Notes: generated by a model from the letters alone, not told the origin. Shown: positions 1 to 14,900, counted from the first letter of the stretch. The stretch: DNA of 64,000 nt from Anoplolepis gracilipes (GCF_047496725.1 NC_132976.1:6060001-6124000); one strand, 5' to 3'. Numbers and translations: made by a program.

Positions 1-461
1 AATGCCCATTTAACATTAAAGCTGCCCTAACAACCGTTGATAAACGTGAGAACAGAGATTAAGGATGTCGAAGGAAATTAGTAAATGTCTCAGAGGAAGA
101 AGATGATTTCGTAATCTTCATTGTCTCGTGACAAAATATCATAATAACCAACTACATTATTACGCTTGCTTCTTTTGAGAAATCCGACAATAAGTGTTTT
201 TCATTTAAATAAAAGAGGATTTTTCTAATATTCTATTTAAATAAAAGAAGTTTTTTTTCAATATTACATAAATTTAGAATTAAGTGAATATAATTGTTGA
301 TTTAACTAAACAACTTTGTAACGTCAGATTGAAATAATCAAGTATCCTCCACTGAAACTTAATTATATTTTTAAAATGTTTTCGGAATAAAATGATAATT
401 GTATCTTTTTATAGCGATATCTTCATCGATATTTAATAAACGAATCGCTTGAAGCAATGTT

Positions 462-1315
462 GCGAAATGCTATGTTTAGATTACTGCCCACGTTTGTTTT
501 CCCTATTCTGATTTGTAATCAACTCGCATTCCGTTTCATACTTGTTTAATCGAAACTATTTTGACAACTGTCTCCAACTTTTCTCATTTTCGTGCAAAAC
601 TACTTATTTAAAAATTATTGTATACGTCAATATGAAATAATTATGTTGAAAGTACGTTACGTTAAACATAAATATGTTTATAATTTAAAATATGTAGTTC
701 TCAATATCAAGGAATAATAATGTTTTTACTTTAATATTAGTAAACTTTTAATATTAGTAAAATTTTTTTATTCTAATATAATTGTTTTATATATTTTATT
801 AGAAGCTAAATTTATGAACTACATTGACTATTTCAAGTGTTTAAAAAATATATTACAATTTCTATCTCAATATTGCTATCTACATTGAATTCATCATGGT
901 ATAAAATCAGTTATCAGTGCATGATTAAATTTATTATTCTGAAATAATGTGCAATTAAATAATGGCGTGTATTATATAAACGTTAATATGCACGCTGCAT
1001 TAATAGTAACATAATTGTGAGAAAGAAATATAATTTAATCAAAATGTTAGCTTTACATAGGCTACGATTAAATTCACTTTTATTTTCTTCAGTTATTATC
1101 ACAATACATTATTATGCACATATGCCTAATCAGTCAATTTTCGTTGAAATGTTACATTTGGATTCCTCATATTATATAATAGCTGTCTATTTTCTCTTTT
1201 CTGATTTGTAATCAATCCGTGTTTAATTTCATATCCGATTGATCGAAACTATTTTATAATAAATTTTATAGTAAATATCTCTAACTTTTCTCATTTTGAT
1301 ATGCAATTTTGATTG
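462..1315. repeat. diverged direct repeat, two copies about 680 bp apart
   Basis: Copy 1 (about 462-600) and copy 2 (about 1141-1315) share an ordered series of blocks, including TTCTGATTTGTAATCA, TCGAAACTATTTT and AACTTTTCTCATTTT, separated by small indels. This looks like an old segmental duplication or two remnants of one element. I recognise no family. Confidence 0.55.
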
Positions 1316-2471
1316 TAAAAATATTCCTAAATTGACTATCTATCAGCTGCTTTGAATGCAGTGATTTTATGCATTTATTCAGCATTGCAAGTAAGTTTCC
1401 TATGTAATATGAGAACAGATATAGAATGCGTAATAAGTAGAACAAAATGATATCTTACTACAGAGTTGTATAACTTGTACTCATATTAGTTCAATAAAAA
1501 ATAATCAGCTGATCGTAATGATTGATAAGACATGTAACTTTGAATGAACATTGAAGAAATATATTTAATAGAAACAAATACTATTTTTATATAAAAATTA
1601 AAAAATATGTATATATAAAACAAAATTTAAAAAAATTCACTTTTTTATATCAATTGCACATGCTATTAGTTAACCTATAATTTTTTATATACATCAGTAT
1701 TTTGATAATATAAAAAATGATTTTATTAGCATTATCAACGATAAGTAAAATTCTATATTCTTTAATTAACCATAAAATTTAAATTAAATGTAAATTTAGA
1801 TTAATTATAAATTTTCGTACTAAACAGAATGCCATTATATTTTAATTAAGTTTTTAATACTAATAGGCTTTACAATATTTATATTTATATACTTACAATA
1901 TTTAAAACATGTATAACTTCTATTACATTAATTTATTAAAAAATGTCTTTCTCTTAAAAAATCTTTTTGTTTGATTATAAAATCGATTATAAAATCAAGT
2001 ATAAAAATGAAAATTGAGTTAACTTATGTGCTAATTTATTCTTATTGAGCGAAAGGTTGAAGAAAGCGTTGAAATTTACATCTCTCGCGATGAAATGTGC
2101 ATGAAAAGTATCTCACAATAAATTACAAATTGGAACAAATATATTGTCGGGAATACAATGTGAAAATGTGCATTATTATTATTAATACACATGTACATTA
2201 TTTGTATTAGACAACTAGTAATAAAATTAATTTATTACGCAGAGTTAAATCGCATGACGCAGAATTAAATCATATTTAATTACATATATGAAACTAAATA
2301 ACCTGCTCGAAGATTAAAGAAGTAAATATAAAAACAATTGAAAAAAATAATATAAAACTTAATAGCATAAAAAAGAAACATGAGGAGGAAGCGGTTGCGA
2401 GCAAAGTGTCCCCGCCTGAGGAAGTTTAATTATTATTAACTCGCGTAGTTACTGACAGTAGTTACGGACGG

Positions 2472-2523
2472 TCGTGAACAGACGCCCACGGAATATTTCG
2501 TGAATAGACACCCACGAACTATT
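2472..2523. repeat. 26-bp tandem duplication
   Basis: Two adjacent 26-bp units (2472-2497 and 2498-2523) differ at only a few positions. Both carry TCGTGAA, AGAC, CCCACG and a terminal TATT. No function is apparent. Confidence 0.7.
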
Positions 2524-2905
2524 TCGCGATGCACACTTGTGCGCATACTTGGCATTTTTCTACACCTCTGAAATAAATAGACAATTTTCAATTTTATTCG
2601 ATTAATGCAACAGAGCACTAAGATTAATAAAAAAGTACAAAAGTATTTTATATATACATATATAGGTTTCTAAAAAAAGTTAGTTACTTAATAAAACACT
2701 AATATTTTGTATAATATTTTTTAGGAAATTTACCACTAGAAATAATACGTTTTGGAAAGAAGATAAAATTACAGACAAATAACATTCTTGCCAGTTAGAA
2801 ACTCGTTAATAACATAAATATGCGTTCATTAACGCAACGAATACATATAGAGAATCAGCTATCGGCATCGCAATAATTGATGAAAAATTTATTTTATTTT
2901 TACAG

Positions 2906-5900
2906 ACCGTGGATGCAGCCGGGAGCTGGCAGTGGCGGGGCCCACGCGGGCGGGACAGGTGACGATGAGGCTCCGAAGGATCCGGGGGCACGGATCACCC
3001 ATCAATCTTACACGGAAAAAGATTATGAAGGTAAGAAACATCAACTACAAATTTTCTCAGAGTTTATAAAATTAATCATAGTCAACACAAATATTTTTAT
3101 TTCCACTATTATTTATTTAATAAATAGAAATATTATCTACTTATTAAACAAAGCATTTTATATTAATCACAAAGTATTCAATTGATGCTTAAAAGTTCTA
3201 AGATTATAATTTTAGATATAAAACTGTTTATTATAGTTGATATATCGAATAGCTATATTGGTTCGAATTCATATATTTTTATAGACTTATTGTGAACATA
3301 TCGTTTGATGAATCTATATATTTCATTATCGTGCATGTCGTGATGAGATCAATCAGAATTGATCTTTGATAACGATGAGTCATGCAACTTATTACGAAAT
3401 GGATATAAAAGCAAAATATTTGTTTAATAAAAAAGAATATTGCAATCTTTAATAATTTAATTATGATTCTCATTCCGCAAAGCTCATGTAAAATTCTTTT
3501 ATGACCATTATTTTATATAAGTAAAGAATAAAGAGACAAGCTTCTATTGAAACATTAAATCTTCGAGGCAATAACGCCTGCTATTGGTTAGTTTAATACG
3601 AATTTGGCTTCAGTGTTTGCTCACATGACTGTCCTTGCGCGTATAGGAGCTTCGAAAATCGTTACTTCGTTAAATAACACCGTCAGCTATAGATGGATAG
3701 GTACATGTGACGGGGTCACCTTGTATCGCCAATGAAACATATGGATAGAGGCCATATATGTGACGATCTTGTATGATACGCTGAACCCTTTACCGAAACA
3801 AATTTATCTCCTTCCTTTAACAAGTGTTCATCTCTTTCGATGGACCTAATTCGAAACTTCATTGAAAAATGTCAACCCATCTTTTAAAGAGGAAACTTCA
3901 TGGAGAACAGTTAGCTTATTATAATTTAAAACTTTTTTCAATTGCTTTTAAATAGAAATGAAAATTTTCTGCTAATAATTATTTTCTCTAAGAAATCTAA
4001 CATTGAAATAAAACAATATTTATAAAGCTGATAATATTATTTTAATATATTAATTTAAGATTTATATGAATAAATATATAATAAATACTTTTTAAATTCT
4101 TTTATATTTTTTTTTAAACATTTGATTTCTATATAATGCCCTTTTATAAAAATATATAAATATTTGTTTTATAAATATATTATATAACGGTGAATGGCTA
4201 CCTATATTTTTTTTACTTCATTCTTATTGTGACATTACTCTCGCGTGACATCAATACAAAAAATTCTGTGCTTATCGAAGCAATCACAAGCAGATAGCTT
4301 TCAATATTTACGAAGCCTAAGGCTACACGTAGTGATAGTCACTGTAAACTATATTATACTGAAAGGTTGCATTGTTATTTATATCAGAATAGTGTGCTAT
4401 TAATATATTCATCCCTCGCACACACAAAGTTCAACCATTCGTTCGCCTATTGCCGCAAAATCGGCACAAACCTATTGACCTTTTCACCTAAGCTCATCCT
4501 AATGTGCCAATGTAACGCAACCGTGTTACGAACACTTGTGTAAATCGATTTCGTGGGAGGATATAAGGCTCTTTGCAAGATCCTCTGTGCAAGATTCTAC
4601 TCTTCTCGCATTATCATAAGCGAGATTACGCGATAAAACGATGCCGACCTAATTTTCGCGTGCACTCCCGTATCTCATTATCAGCCGAGAGAATTCATTC
4701 TGAATCCACGCGAATTCCGAAGCCGGTTGAGAGATACTGCGTGACGAGGCATCCCTTTTCATCTGCTTCCAGGTCACAGGGCGCACACGGTGTACGTGGG
4801 CGTGCATTTGCCAGGAGAGAGGAGACATCGTCGGCACCATAAGCACCATCATTCACAACGGCAGTCGTACCCCTGCGGTAAAGAGGATGCCGACAACGAG
4901 AGACCAAGTAAGTTGATTCTTCGTTCCTTTGCCTTATCGAAGTTGTTCGACTTTTCTCGATAATGATGTAACGTCGCACGATCATGTTTCGATTCTATTT
5001 CAACTCTTTTTGAAGAAAAGACGAAGTGTCGTATAAATAATGGATGTAATGGTTTTACAGTTTTCAATCATCGTGTTTTGCTGATTATGACATATTAATT
5101 CATAATATCATTCTTTGACATGACGTCGACGTGACAAACGTTATTTCAAAATGTATGTTAAAATATGATATAGGCTGGTTTTCTACGTGATAAAGTGATA
5201 ATGTGATAACGTGATTGTTAATATATTATTCAGTTAATTTATATTGTTTGTTGTTAATTTATAATAGATGTCTATCAACAGGTGAAATGTTTCAAGTTCT
5301 ATGGTTTATTAATAAAACATTGTTTGCATAGAAACGAGAATCGTTTCTCGTGTTCGACACACAAGGTCTTAATTATACATGAAATTTCTCAGCTTCTCGA
5401 ATAAGTTTACGCAGGAATTCTCAAGAGATTAAGTGTCAAATATTATTAAACATAAATAATATTCTATATATAAATATTATTTATTTCGAGGGTATTTTCC
5501 TTTATAATAAAATTAAGAGTCCTCTCGATATCACTGTTAGTAATCTCATGCTATAACGTTAAAAGCCAGAAAATACGTGTAAACTTCTATTGTAAAACTT
5601 ATATCCACATAAATGAGTTTTCTTCTATGAAAAGACTTTAGTTCGATAAAGCAAACTTATGGATTGCAAACGAAATAAAAATTGATATCGAAGAAAAAGT
5701 GCCTAATCGGTTTTATTTGTGTAATTACTTGAAATGTTAAAGCCGCCACGTGGGTTATCATTTATCTTATCTGAAAACGTGCTTAAGATTACAATATACA
5801 ATATATAACACATTATAGATATAAATAGATTATAAATATATAAGATAATCGCACAGTCGTAAAATTGATATGTCATTGAGTTTGAGGCGACAATCAGTCG

Positions 5901-8900
5901 ACAATTTTATAAAAATTTGCGTGCGATTTATTTCTGTACTAAATAATTTCTCATTAATAATTTCGCATTAATTAATTAAAGTTAATAAACTTTTGGGAGG
6001 GTTAGAAATAATTGCATTAAAATTATTTTTGTATTATTAAAAAAAATAATATTATATTAAGGAAAATACTTCATTTTAGACAGCAATCATGAAAATTTTG
6101 ATGTAAAAGTGAATATAATATACCTAACAATGAAATCATTATTAAAAATTATAAATAATTGAACACTCATTTCATATTATTGCAACGTTCAAAATTTGGC
6201 ACCGACACGTGCTTGCGTTCTTTGTACTCCGAGAATGACACATGCTTACACATATAGAGTTTCAATATAGTATATATATATATAGATAAAATTAGTTTGT
6301 TGATTTTTCGATTAAATTAGTTTGTTTTAATATCAATTTTGAGATTTTTAACTTTTATACGAAATATCAATGTTAAAATAATTATTATCAATTGTCATTT
6401 ATGTTGCTTTGTATATACGCGCGATATTAAAAATAATTAGTTTACACTACAAATTGTAAATTATTTCCTTATTCGAAATATTGTACAGATCGCATAGTAT
6501 GCAAAGAAAAGTTTTGGCGAGCAATAAATTTTGCATGAATTCACTAGAATAATGAGTTTGTACGCTTTCAACAAAACATCCATTTAATTAAATATCATTA
6601 TAAATGTCATTTGTGACGTATTAGTTTTACAATTTATAGCTGTTTTCACAGCCATGCAAAGGCATATCTTTCATTGTAATTTTGTTATTTAGGAACACGC
6701 AGTCGTAAATATAGCAATAAAAAGCAGATTGCGCCAGTCTAAAAATGAAACGAGAGCCCCCACCTTGTGCATTTCGTAGCGGCGTGAATTGCCTTGTATC
6801 TCGCGACGATATTATTACTTTGCTTTCACAAATTTAATTGCGTCTCAAAAAAGCCACTTATTAGCCTCATTCTGCAAAATGTGCACTACTATTTTGTCCG
6901 AAAGTAGTTCAAAATGCTACGCTAAACCGTCATAAGTGACGCAAACACATTATATATGACGCGTTGCACTTTTGCGGTACTACTAAACCTTACATGGCAG
7001 AATGCCAACCACTTGTCGAGACTTATCCGGATATTCACCCTCTTTCTGATACATCCAGTACAAAGAGCCAATCGATATTGAGGTGTTGTAGCAACCTTTG
7101 AATTCCACTTTTCTAGATTTTTCTATATTTTGTGTTATAAGGACGATAACATTAATATGAGAATAGATAATATTAATTTTTTATTTTAAGCTAAACATAG
7201 TATACAAGTTGTCTTTGCCAAGTCTATGTTTTATTAACGAACATTTGATCAGATATTATTTTCACAAAACTTTGCTCTTAGATATCAAAGATTTTATTAT
7301 GTAAGGTCAAATTAACACCTTATAAAGTCGAATGTATTATACAGTATTTTAAATTAATTGGAAAAGTAATATTGTTTCTTTGTAGCCCTTCAATTCATCG
7401 CGAAAGTTCTTTATGTAACTTACACTTAATAGTGAATTAAAACAAAAACTTTCAATCGAGAATTTATGCGTGCGAAATAAAATATCCTAATAAAATCATT
7501 GAAATAAAATACTGTAAGTATATTTAAATGTATGAAGATTGGAATCAAGTTATTCGATCAATCAAGTTATCCACTTAAATGTGATAAAGATAGAAAAGTT
7601 CTTAGAAAATATCGTATTTAAGTTTCCAAAGGCGATAAATCGATTCTCGACGTTCTTTAAAAATAGAATGAAAACATATTATAATTTCTATCGTAACACA
7701 AAGTTCATTATATTACTTCAAATGTTTTATCTTTAAAAATAATACAACACCCGGTAATATATCTCATTGAAATTTTAGTTGAGTAATTTATAGGTTTAAA
7801 TATAATTTTTAATTCTATCTACGCAATTCTATCTACTAATTAAATATTTTCGTAAATTAATTAAACTAATGTGATAAAGGAAGTATATTAATAAGTATTT
7901 ATTCTTTTTTTCTTTTTATATATATTTATATTTTATTTAAAAAAGTAAAATAATTGTATTTTCATTATTATGCACGACATATCTACACAATATTATGTAT
8001 GTATTCAATGTCATTTTACTTTGTCTAATATCTATTAAACTAGAAAAGCTGTCTCATAGTATAAAAAAGTTCAATCAATATTCTTTAAAAAGTAAAGTTT
8101 CTGAGGATTTTTATGAAAAATAAACAAATCAGAAATTGATTGCAATTCTGGTTTGCAATTTCTTAGCCAACTAACCATAACGCTAGCCACTTAATTTCTG
8201 CCGATATTAGAAGTTTACGTCAAATAAGAAAGTTTAGTCCCGATCGTAATATTGTCTTACTACTTACATTATTTTCTGTAGTAATAAAAGCTTGTATTGT
8301 TGTGTCAATATGTGCAATGATACTAATTCAAAGTTAAAGAAATAGCAAATTAAAATAACATTTTACGAAATAATTTATAAAAAAGAAAATCTGAAATTGA
8401 AATAATTTATTAAAAAGAAAATCTGACATCAAATAACGATATTAAAAGTGTTTTGAATACAGATATATTCGGATAAAGTGTTATGTATATTAATTTTATT
8501 CATACAATTATTAGTTTTTACCTTGAATCTTAACTGATAAATTTTTCTTGAAACTGTTGGAACGTGTTATCATTCTTATATTATCTCCCTTTTTACTTTA
8601 CTGTATTAATTTCTATATCTGCAGCTTGAATATCAAGTAATATTAAGATAAAATAATTATTATGACAAAAAAAATTTGAATTTCTTTGATTTAGATACAT
8701 ATATTTACTTTTGATATATTTTGTTGACTTGGAAATCTATCAATTGTGAATAACCCTTGAAGATAATGTAATCAATACGTTTTCAACCCTTTTACTGTAA
8801 ACATCCTATCTCGACTTTAGTAAACATTGTGCATGTGCGTCAAGATAAACAAACAAGATATTTCTCGTTATGTACCGTGAATCAATGTTGTAATTCTCAT

Positions 8901-11900
8901 GTTGGAATTTATAATTCTCACTAAATGAAAATATAAATTAAAAACGTTAATTATTATAATTTAAAACGTTAAATTACGCAACAACCCAATGTCACATTGA
9001 ACCGAGGAAAATAGCAAATTTTTTTAAGAAAGACAAAAAAATGTAAGTTTTTCGTAAAAGATTAAGGGACGTATATACATATATAATTATTTTTCATTTT
9101 AATTTTTTCATGCTGTGTATATTAATGACGCGAAAAATATGTGACTTGTCTCTCGAGAATCAGCGTTTTTTTTTTTGTCTGAATGACACGGCAACACCAT
9201 TAACATTGCAGGACAATTGTTGATGGCGCGCAGGGGTCGTCTCGCTAGCATCTGCGACCCCGCCGGCGAGATGATATGTAAGCTACCCTTATGTATACAT
9301 ACAGAAAGACTCCTTATGTGATGCAAATTAATGCGGAACCGTTCGTGCATCCTACGATGCAACGATTTATTCTCGAATCCTCAAATTCTCGCCGAGGATT
9401 TCACGTGCTCGCTGTTTTGTCACGGATTAAACACGAGATTGATCGGCGGGTAACGCTTTTGCCGAGATGGTATCTCGCGCGAAGATAATATTTTTCTTAA
9501 TAAATTGCGAGTTAAACGCGCGTATAACGTGCTTCGACGAGATGTTAGGTGTTCGCGATAATCACGTTACGTGCGTCGATGTTTTATCGGATACAAATAG
9601 CTCTTATATCGCGCAGACATCGCCTCGATTAGTTGTTTTATCGTTATATAAAAGTGATCGTATCACACACCGTTGACATGCCGAGCGCAGTTACGCTTAA
9701 ATGCCTCCGTTACAGCGCATTCGCGAACTCCGCACATGTCGAATGTAAATTACGTATATACCGCGATATAATGTCTCCCCCCGGTTATATACAGACTGCG
9801 TCAGTAATACGATAAATATTTATAGCATTGTGAGATATACGAACGGTATCCCCGAAATTTATCGACGCACTATACACTATATGCATAACTGTAGAGGAGG
9901 GTAAAAACGCTATTTCCGCGGTCGCTATACAAACGCGAATAATAAAAATATTATTTTGTACGATAGTAAACGAGTGAACTATAATAAATAAACGTCTTTA
10001 GAATTTTACAACGTTACGTGTAAACATTTGTGTATAAAGGGTGAAAGAATTGCTACACAATAAGGCTATGTAATTAAATTGCATTTTCTTGTTTAAACTT
10101 AATATTTAAAATTGACTATAATAAAACGATATAAAAAGATTTTTAAAGTAAAAATTGAAAAAATATAAAATATCACACATGTAAAAATATAGTAAATAAA
10201 CAGCAATTAAATTATAAAATATTTAATCGATTAAGGTGTAAGCCTGTATGTAACAGATTTTCATTAAACGTTGATCGTCAAGTCTTCTTTACATCCACGA
10301 TAGTTATAAATAAAAAGGAGCAGTCGATTATGGGGTGTGTAGCCTTTTCCCCTCTATCATTTATTTTATATAAGATAGTGTTTTACCCGACTCTAAGCAA
10401 ATTGCATCACACAATAGGTTACGTAATCGTTCGAAATTGGAAAATTCTTCTTCTTTTTTTTAATCTGCTTTCTATGTGTTCTCTCTGAAAGAATCTTTCT
10501 AATGTGCATGCGTCATCTATCATATGGCGTATACATATAGTCGTACATACTTACATTTTTTATACCATTTGTTTGGTCGATCGATCAACGTCGACTTTCT
10601 TTTCTACTTTGAAAATGATGCAATCGCACACTTAAGATTAATATTTCAGAAATGTAATTTTTTTTTACGTTACACATCTTCCACTCTGATTAATATATTA
10701 TTGAATACTTTTATGTTGACGCCCTCTTGCTGAACTTTGTTCCTTCATCTCGTCACTCTATTTTCTCATAACTTTCTGGACACAAAATTTTATCTCGTCA
10801 CTATTGACATTTGACTGGACGAGATCTACTTTCTTTTTTATATACGCCACGCAATATTTCTTTCTAGATATTACATGCATTCACTAGGATGCGCGGAGAA
10901 TGAGATGCAATATAAGATGCATGTTCTGGAAATCGATAATTTACTTGCTTGCACATCGCTCTGCACGTAACCAGAAACAGCCATTCTAAACGATTTGCTG
11001 TCATCTTTGGTTAACGCGCGAGCTCTGTGAATTGTATCACTGATCAATTTCTATTGTGATAGTGTTATGTAAATAGATAAGGAAATTGAAGCCGAATGTC
11101 TACCGTTACAATATTAATATATTACTGTATGTATTCTGCATTTATCAAATTTTTTTTAATCGCATTTTTAGACAAATATTTCGCAAGTAATGTTTTAAAC
11201 AAGTTTCTCGTCTATCTAATTTATCATACTTATCATCATACTTAACATATACTCTGATAAATGTCTGTCCTCTGTATAAATACTGTACATATATTCTTAC
11301 ATATACTTTCGTCTCTCTGCAATTTTGAAAGCGGTGATTCACGCTTTATCGAATGATTGTTTAGTCACTCCACCAGCTCAGAGAGTACACTTTATCCTCG
11401 GCGAGGAAGTCGGCGACGATGCGCACGAATCGCATCCGCTCTTCTCGGAGATGGAGGAGCTAGTCAAGGATGGCGATGAGATGGAATGGAAGGAGACGGC
11501 GAGGTAAAGTTCGAATTGCCACTCCATTTCCCATCAATTTAACCCTTTGAAATGTGAAAACATGTTTACGATGTCATATATTAAAATGATCAAGATAATA
11601 TTTCTCACTTTCATCACGAGGAAATAACATCCAATTTTATCTTTCTCATATGTACAGTAAAATATAATACAATATAAATTAATATAAAATGCAAAATAAT
11701 TTCAAACTTTTAAATAAGCGATTCAACAAAAATTATTAATAATTCTTTAAACGAGGAAAAAAAAATTTTCTAATTATACATGTTTGAAGTTTAAAAAATT
11801 AATTTAAAACACATCGCATATTATATATTATGCACAGATGGATCAAGTTCGAAGAAGATGTCGAGGAAGGTGGCAATAGATGGAGCAAACCTCATGTTGC

Positions 11901-14900
11901 CACATTATCGCTGCACTCACTCTTCGAGTTGAGAAGCCTCCTTTTAAATGGAACCGTCATGCTCGATATGGAAGCAGCCAGTTTGGAACAGATAGCTGAT
12001 CTCGTTCTTGATAACATGATTAATAAAGGAGTATTGCCGATTGAGTTGCGAGAAAAGGTAAAATGTCACAAAAGCATGTAAGAAATGTCATATCTATCAT
12101 CAAAATAGAAAATCTCTTTTTAGATAGATATACATAAGTATACTTGTGATTCCATTTTGCTAGTGATGTAATACATATGTACAAGGGTCATTCATGAAAA
12201 ATGTATATATCCAGCTGGTAGAAATAGAAGCTAAATTATTCGTTCTGAAAATAGTGATGTGTTATTGGATATCTGTTACCATTATAGAACATTTGTTATC
12301 GATTTTCAGAATCAAAAAGTGTGAAGTTCGAGATTCCATATTCAGAATTTTTATTTCCAATTCGAATCAATACTTCAAGATATCAGCCACGTATGAGTCG
12401 GTAACCTGATTGATCAGGCAGAATATAAATATCGTTTCAGGTGAAAGAAGCCCTCCTTGTGAGACATCGGCACCAACACGAAAGACGTAAAGACAATAAC
12501 ATGTCGAAGTTACCGATCATACGATCGTTAGCTGAGATAGGACGTAATCATTCCTCCTCGAAAAGTAAGTTTCATATCTCTACCCGGTGTCGATATTTTT
12601 TTTTTGTTTTTTTGACAGGTCACCGGATAAAACTAACACATATAATGTACATAATACTTTTAATATCAGGCACGTGGACGCTCAGAAACAGAGATTGTCT
12701 CTGTGTAATTAGCACCATCAAACTCCGTTTGCTATTTGTCTATTTATGTTCACTTATAACGTGCTTTCTATTTCTTTTAAATTTATATAATGTTTCATTT
12801 TTTATTTTTCTTATAATTATCTGTAATATATTTTGTCTTGTATTTTTTTATTATTATAATTAACCATATTAGTTTTTAAATAAAATTATTATGCTTTCTA
12901 TCGTAATTTTTATTATCTAAATTGTATTTTGTTATCTAGCCTGTATTTAATTTAATATTTTTTATGATAACTCGTAATGGCCCAATATAATATTTAACAA
13001 TAAAATTTTAATGATTTCTACATTTGAGATCCAATTAAGTAGTTATATCCCAAAACAACTGTGAAATTAAATTAATTTTTCCAATATATCTAACTTTTGC
13101 GGATTATTTTATTGTGAATATCTGATATCGGGTCTTTAAGAGTTTGTGCTTCCCGTTATAATTTAAGCTGATTTAATTTAATTTTATTTAATTTCTAATT
13201 CAGATTTTACTTTTATTTTCACCTGCATTTTTTCGTTGAAGACCACCCCGGGTGGCGGTGGCAAAACGAAAGAGTCCGGGTTCACCGGTCCCAGGGCGTG
13301 CTAACTTTGCTAAAATACGTACGACACAATCGACATTTTCAGATTGCGACTGTTCATGTGGTATGCATGCCTTGTTGACGTCAGATTTGCAGGAGCGTCG
13401 TGATCCGAAGGATGCCTATGTACCCTCAGTCGCCCGCAGTAGCAGCTGCCCAAACTCGAACACGGCGCCGCTGTCGAAAGAGGCGAAAGACCTCAAAGGG
13501 CCGTACCTTCTGGTTCCAGGTACAACTTAGGCCAGTCTACCCGCTAAGCAGCCTTGGATTGCGGTGCTTTCGTGGCTTTACTAACCACACCTGACCGGAA
13601 CAACCCACTAACAATTACAACATGCGTGTTGTATCGACAGCTTCGCAAATTAAATTTAATTACTTTATATTCTTGGTAAAATTAAAATGCGCGGCACAAT
13701 TTATTCAATTTCGTGATTTTGATAATTTAATAAGTCAAACTAAGTTTTTCTAAGTTTCACTGAAATATGGAGATTTTCGAAAAGAGAACTCCTTTTTAAA
13801 AGCTTGATATTTCAATGAGGCTTAAAGATCTAACGATATATCTACATACATGTAAATGTATTTTATTTAATTGCATTAAAAATTTTTCCGTTTAACTATT
13901 AATATTTTTTGAATAAAATTTCACAAAATAACAGCTTGTGATAAATTTGGGAGGCAAACGATACGTTTAGCTATAACTTATTGTTAGTATCGTATGATTG
14001 TGTATCATAGTGCGTGATGAAAGATCAAGCGAGGATCAATGCAATCTTGATCGTCGTTAGATCCATCATACGTTGAATTTTACAAACCATCATGGTCATT
14101 TCCCAACTGCCTGATGTTTCTTGGTGATTGTCTTGTTAAATAATTATCAATGTAAAATATTTGGCATCGTTAAGACTACTCATCGTCTTCATTGTGTCAT
14201 CCATGCCCTTTGTTCTCCGGAGCTCAAGCCGGTTGAAAATTTGTAACTTACCAGCGTTTCTTTTCTTTTTTTATCAGACGAATTTGGCATACCCCACGTG
14301 GTGGGATTCACGACGTGGTTCGCGATGTGTCCGCTAAAAGGTTAGCTTGCCAGGTGCTTTATTCTCGATTCTATACGGATTTGCACAAAAAAATTCTATT
14401 TTCTCACTTATATCTTCTGTCTATTTTAAAGTCTCTTCTCTATCGTCTTTAGTGCCACGTAAGTTCGTGATCGGCGAAAACAATTTATTCCGGTCTCTTG
14501 TCGATCCTACCTTTTACTATTTTAGCTATCTCGATGGAACTGTGATTGTTTAATGTGTAAAATGCACAAAAATTTCAACTATAAGGACACAATTTTATCT
14601 AACGCGATGCGTGATACGGAAATCTCGTAAAAGATAATATATGTCATACGAGAATTCAGAATCCGGTTAAACAATTTGCGGTTGTTTCACAAACATTGAT
14701 TCAATTTATGATGACAGATACTAATTACTGCTTTTTATAAATGACGTGTCCTTATTGATGAGAGAGCGTAAGATTTAATTATCTGCAGCAGATAGTACGT
14801 CTGACGTATCACGGTTGCAACTACTGACCGATTCTGTCTCTCGAATATTAGATATGTCCTGGTTATTCCTGGCACTTACATCGGAAATGAAGTTGATCAT

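Larger units (their letters stand above)
1..2905. other. AT-rich gene-free stretch upstream of, or within the 5' part of, the SLC4 gene
   Basis: No ORF here looks coding. The DNA is AT-rich with scattered A/T runs. Two things stand out. A diverged direct repeat has copies at about 462-600 and 1141-1315. A 26-bp tandem duplication lies at 2472-2523 inside a slightly GC-richer patch (2380-2560). The first recognisable SLC4 exon begins at 2906 after a strong polypyrimidine-AG acceptor, so this stretch is probably intron, with the promoter further upstream. Confidence 0.6.
4908..11364. other. large SLC4 intron
   Basis: This is a 6.5-kb AT-rich intron between the His-rich exon and the TPPAQRV exon. 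It holds a 32-bp tandem duplication (8367-8430), a CpG-rich block at about 9170-9900 with a candidate alternative first coding exon, and no other coding signal I can support. Confidence 0.7.

Noticed and set aside
4573..5067. Several overlapping frames on both strands at 4573-5067
   Set aside because: They are shadows of the SLC4 exon 4773-4907, whose true frame is fixed by phase and by the GHRAHTVYVGVH motif.
12565..12863. Continuation of the frame past the donor at 12564
   Set aside because: It becomes a random Phe/Leu/Ile-rich translation of AT-rich intron. The donor (AAAA|gtaagt) is strong, and phase-1 splicing gives conserved sequence.
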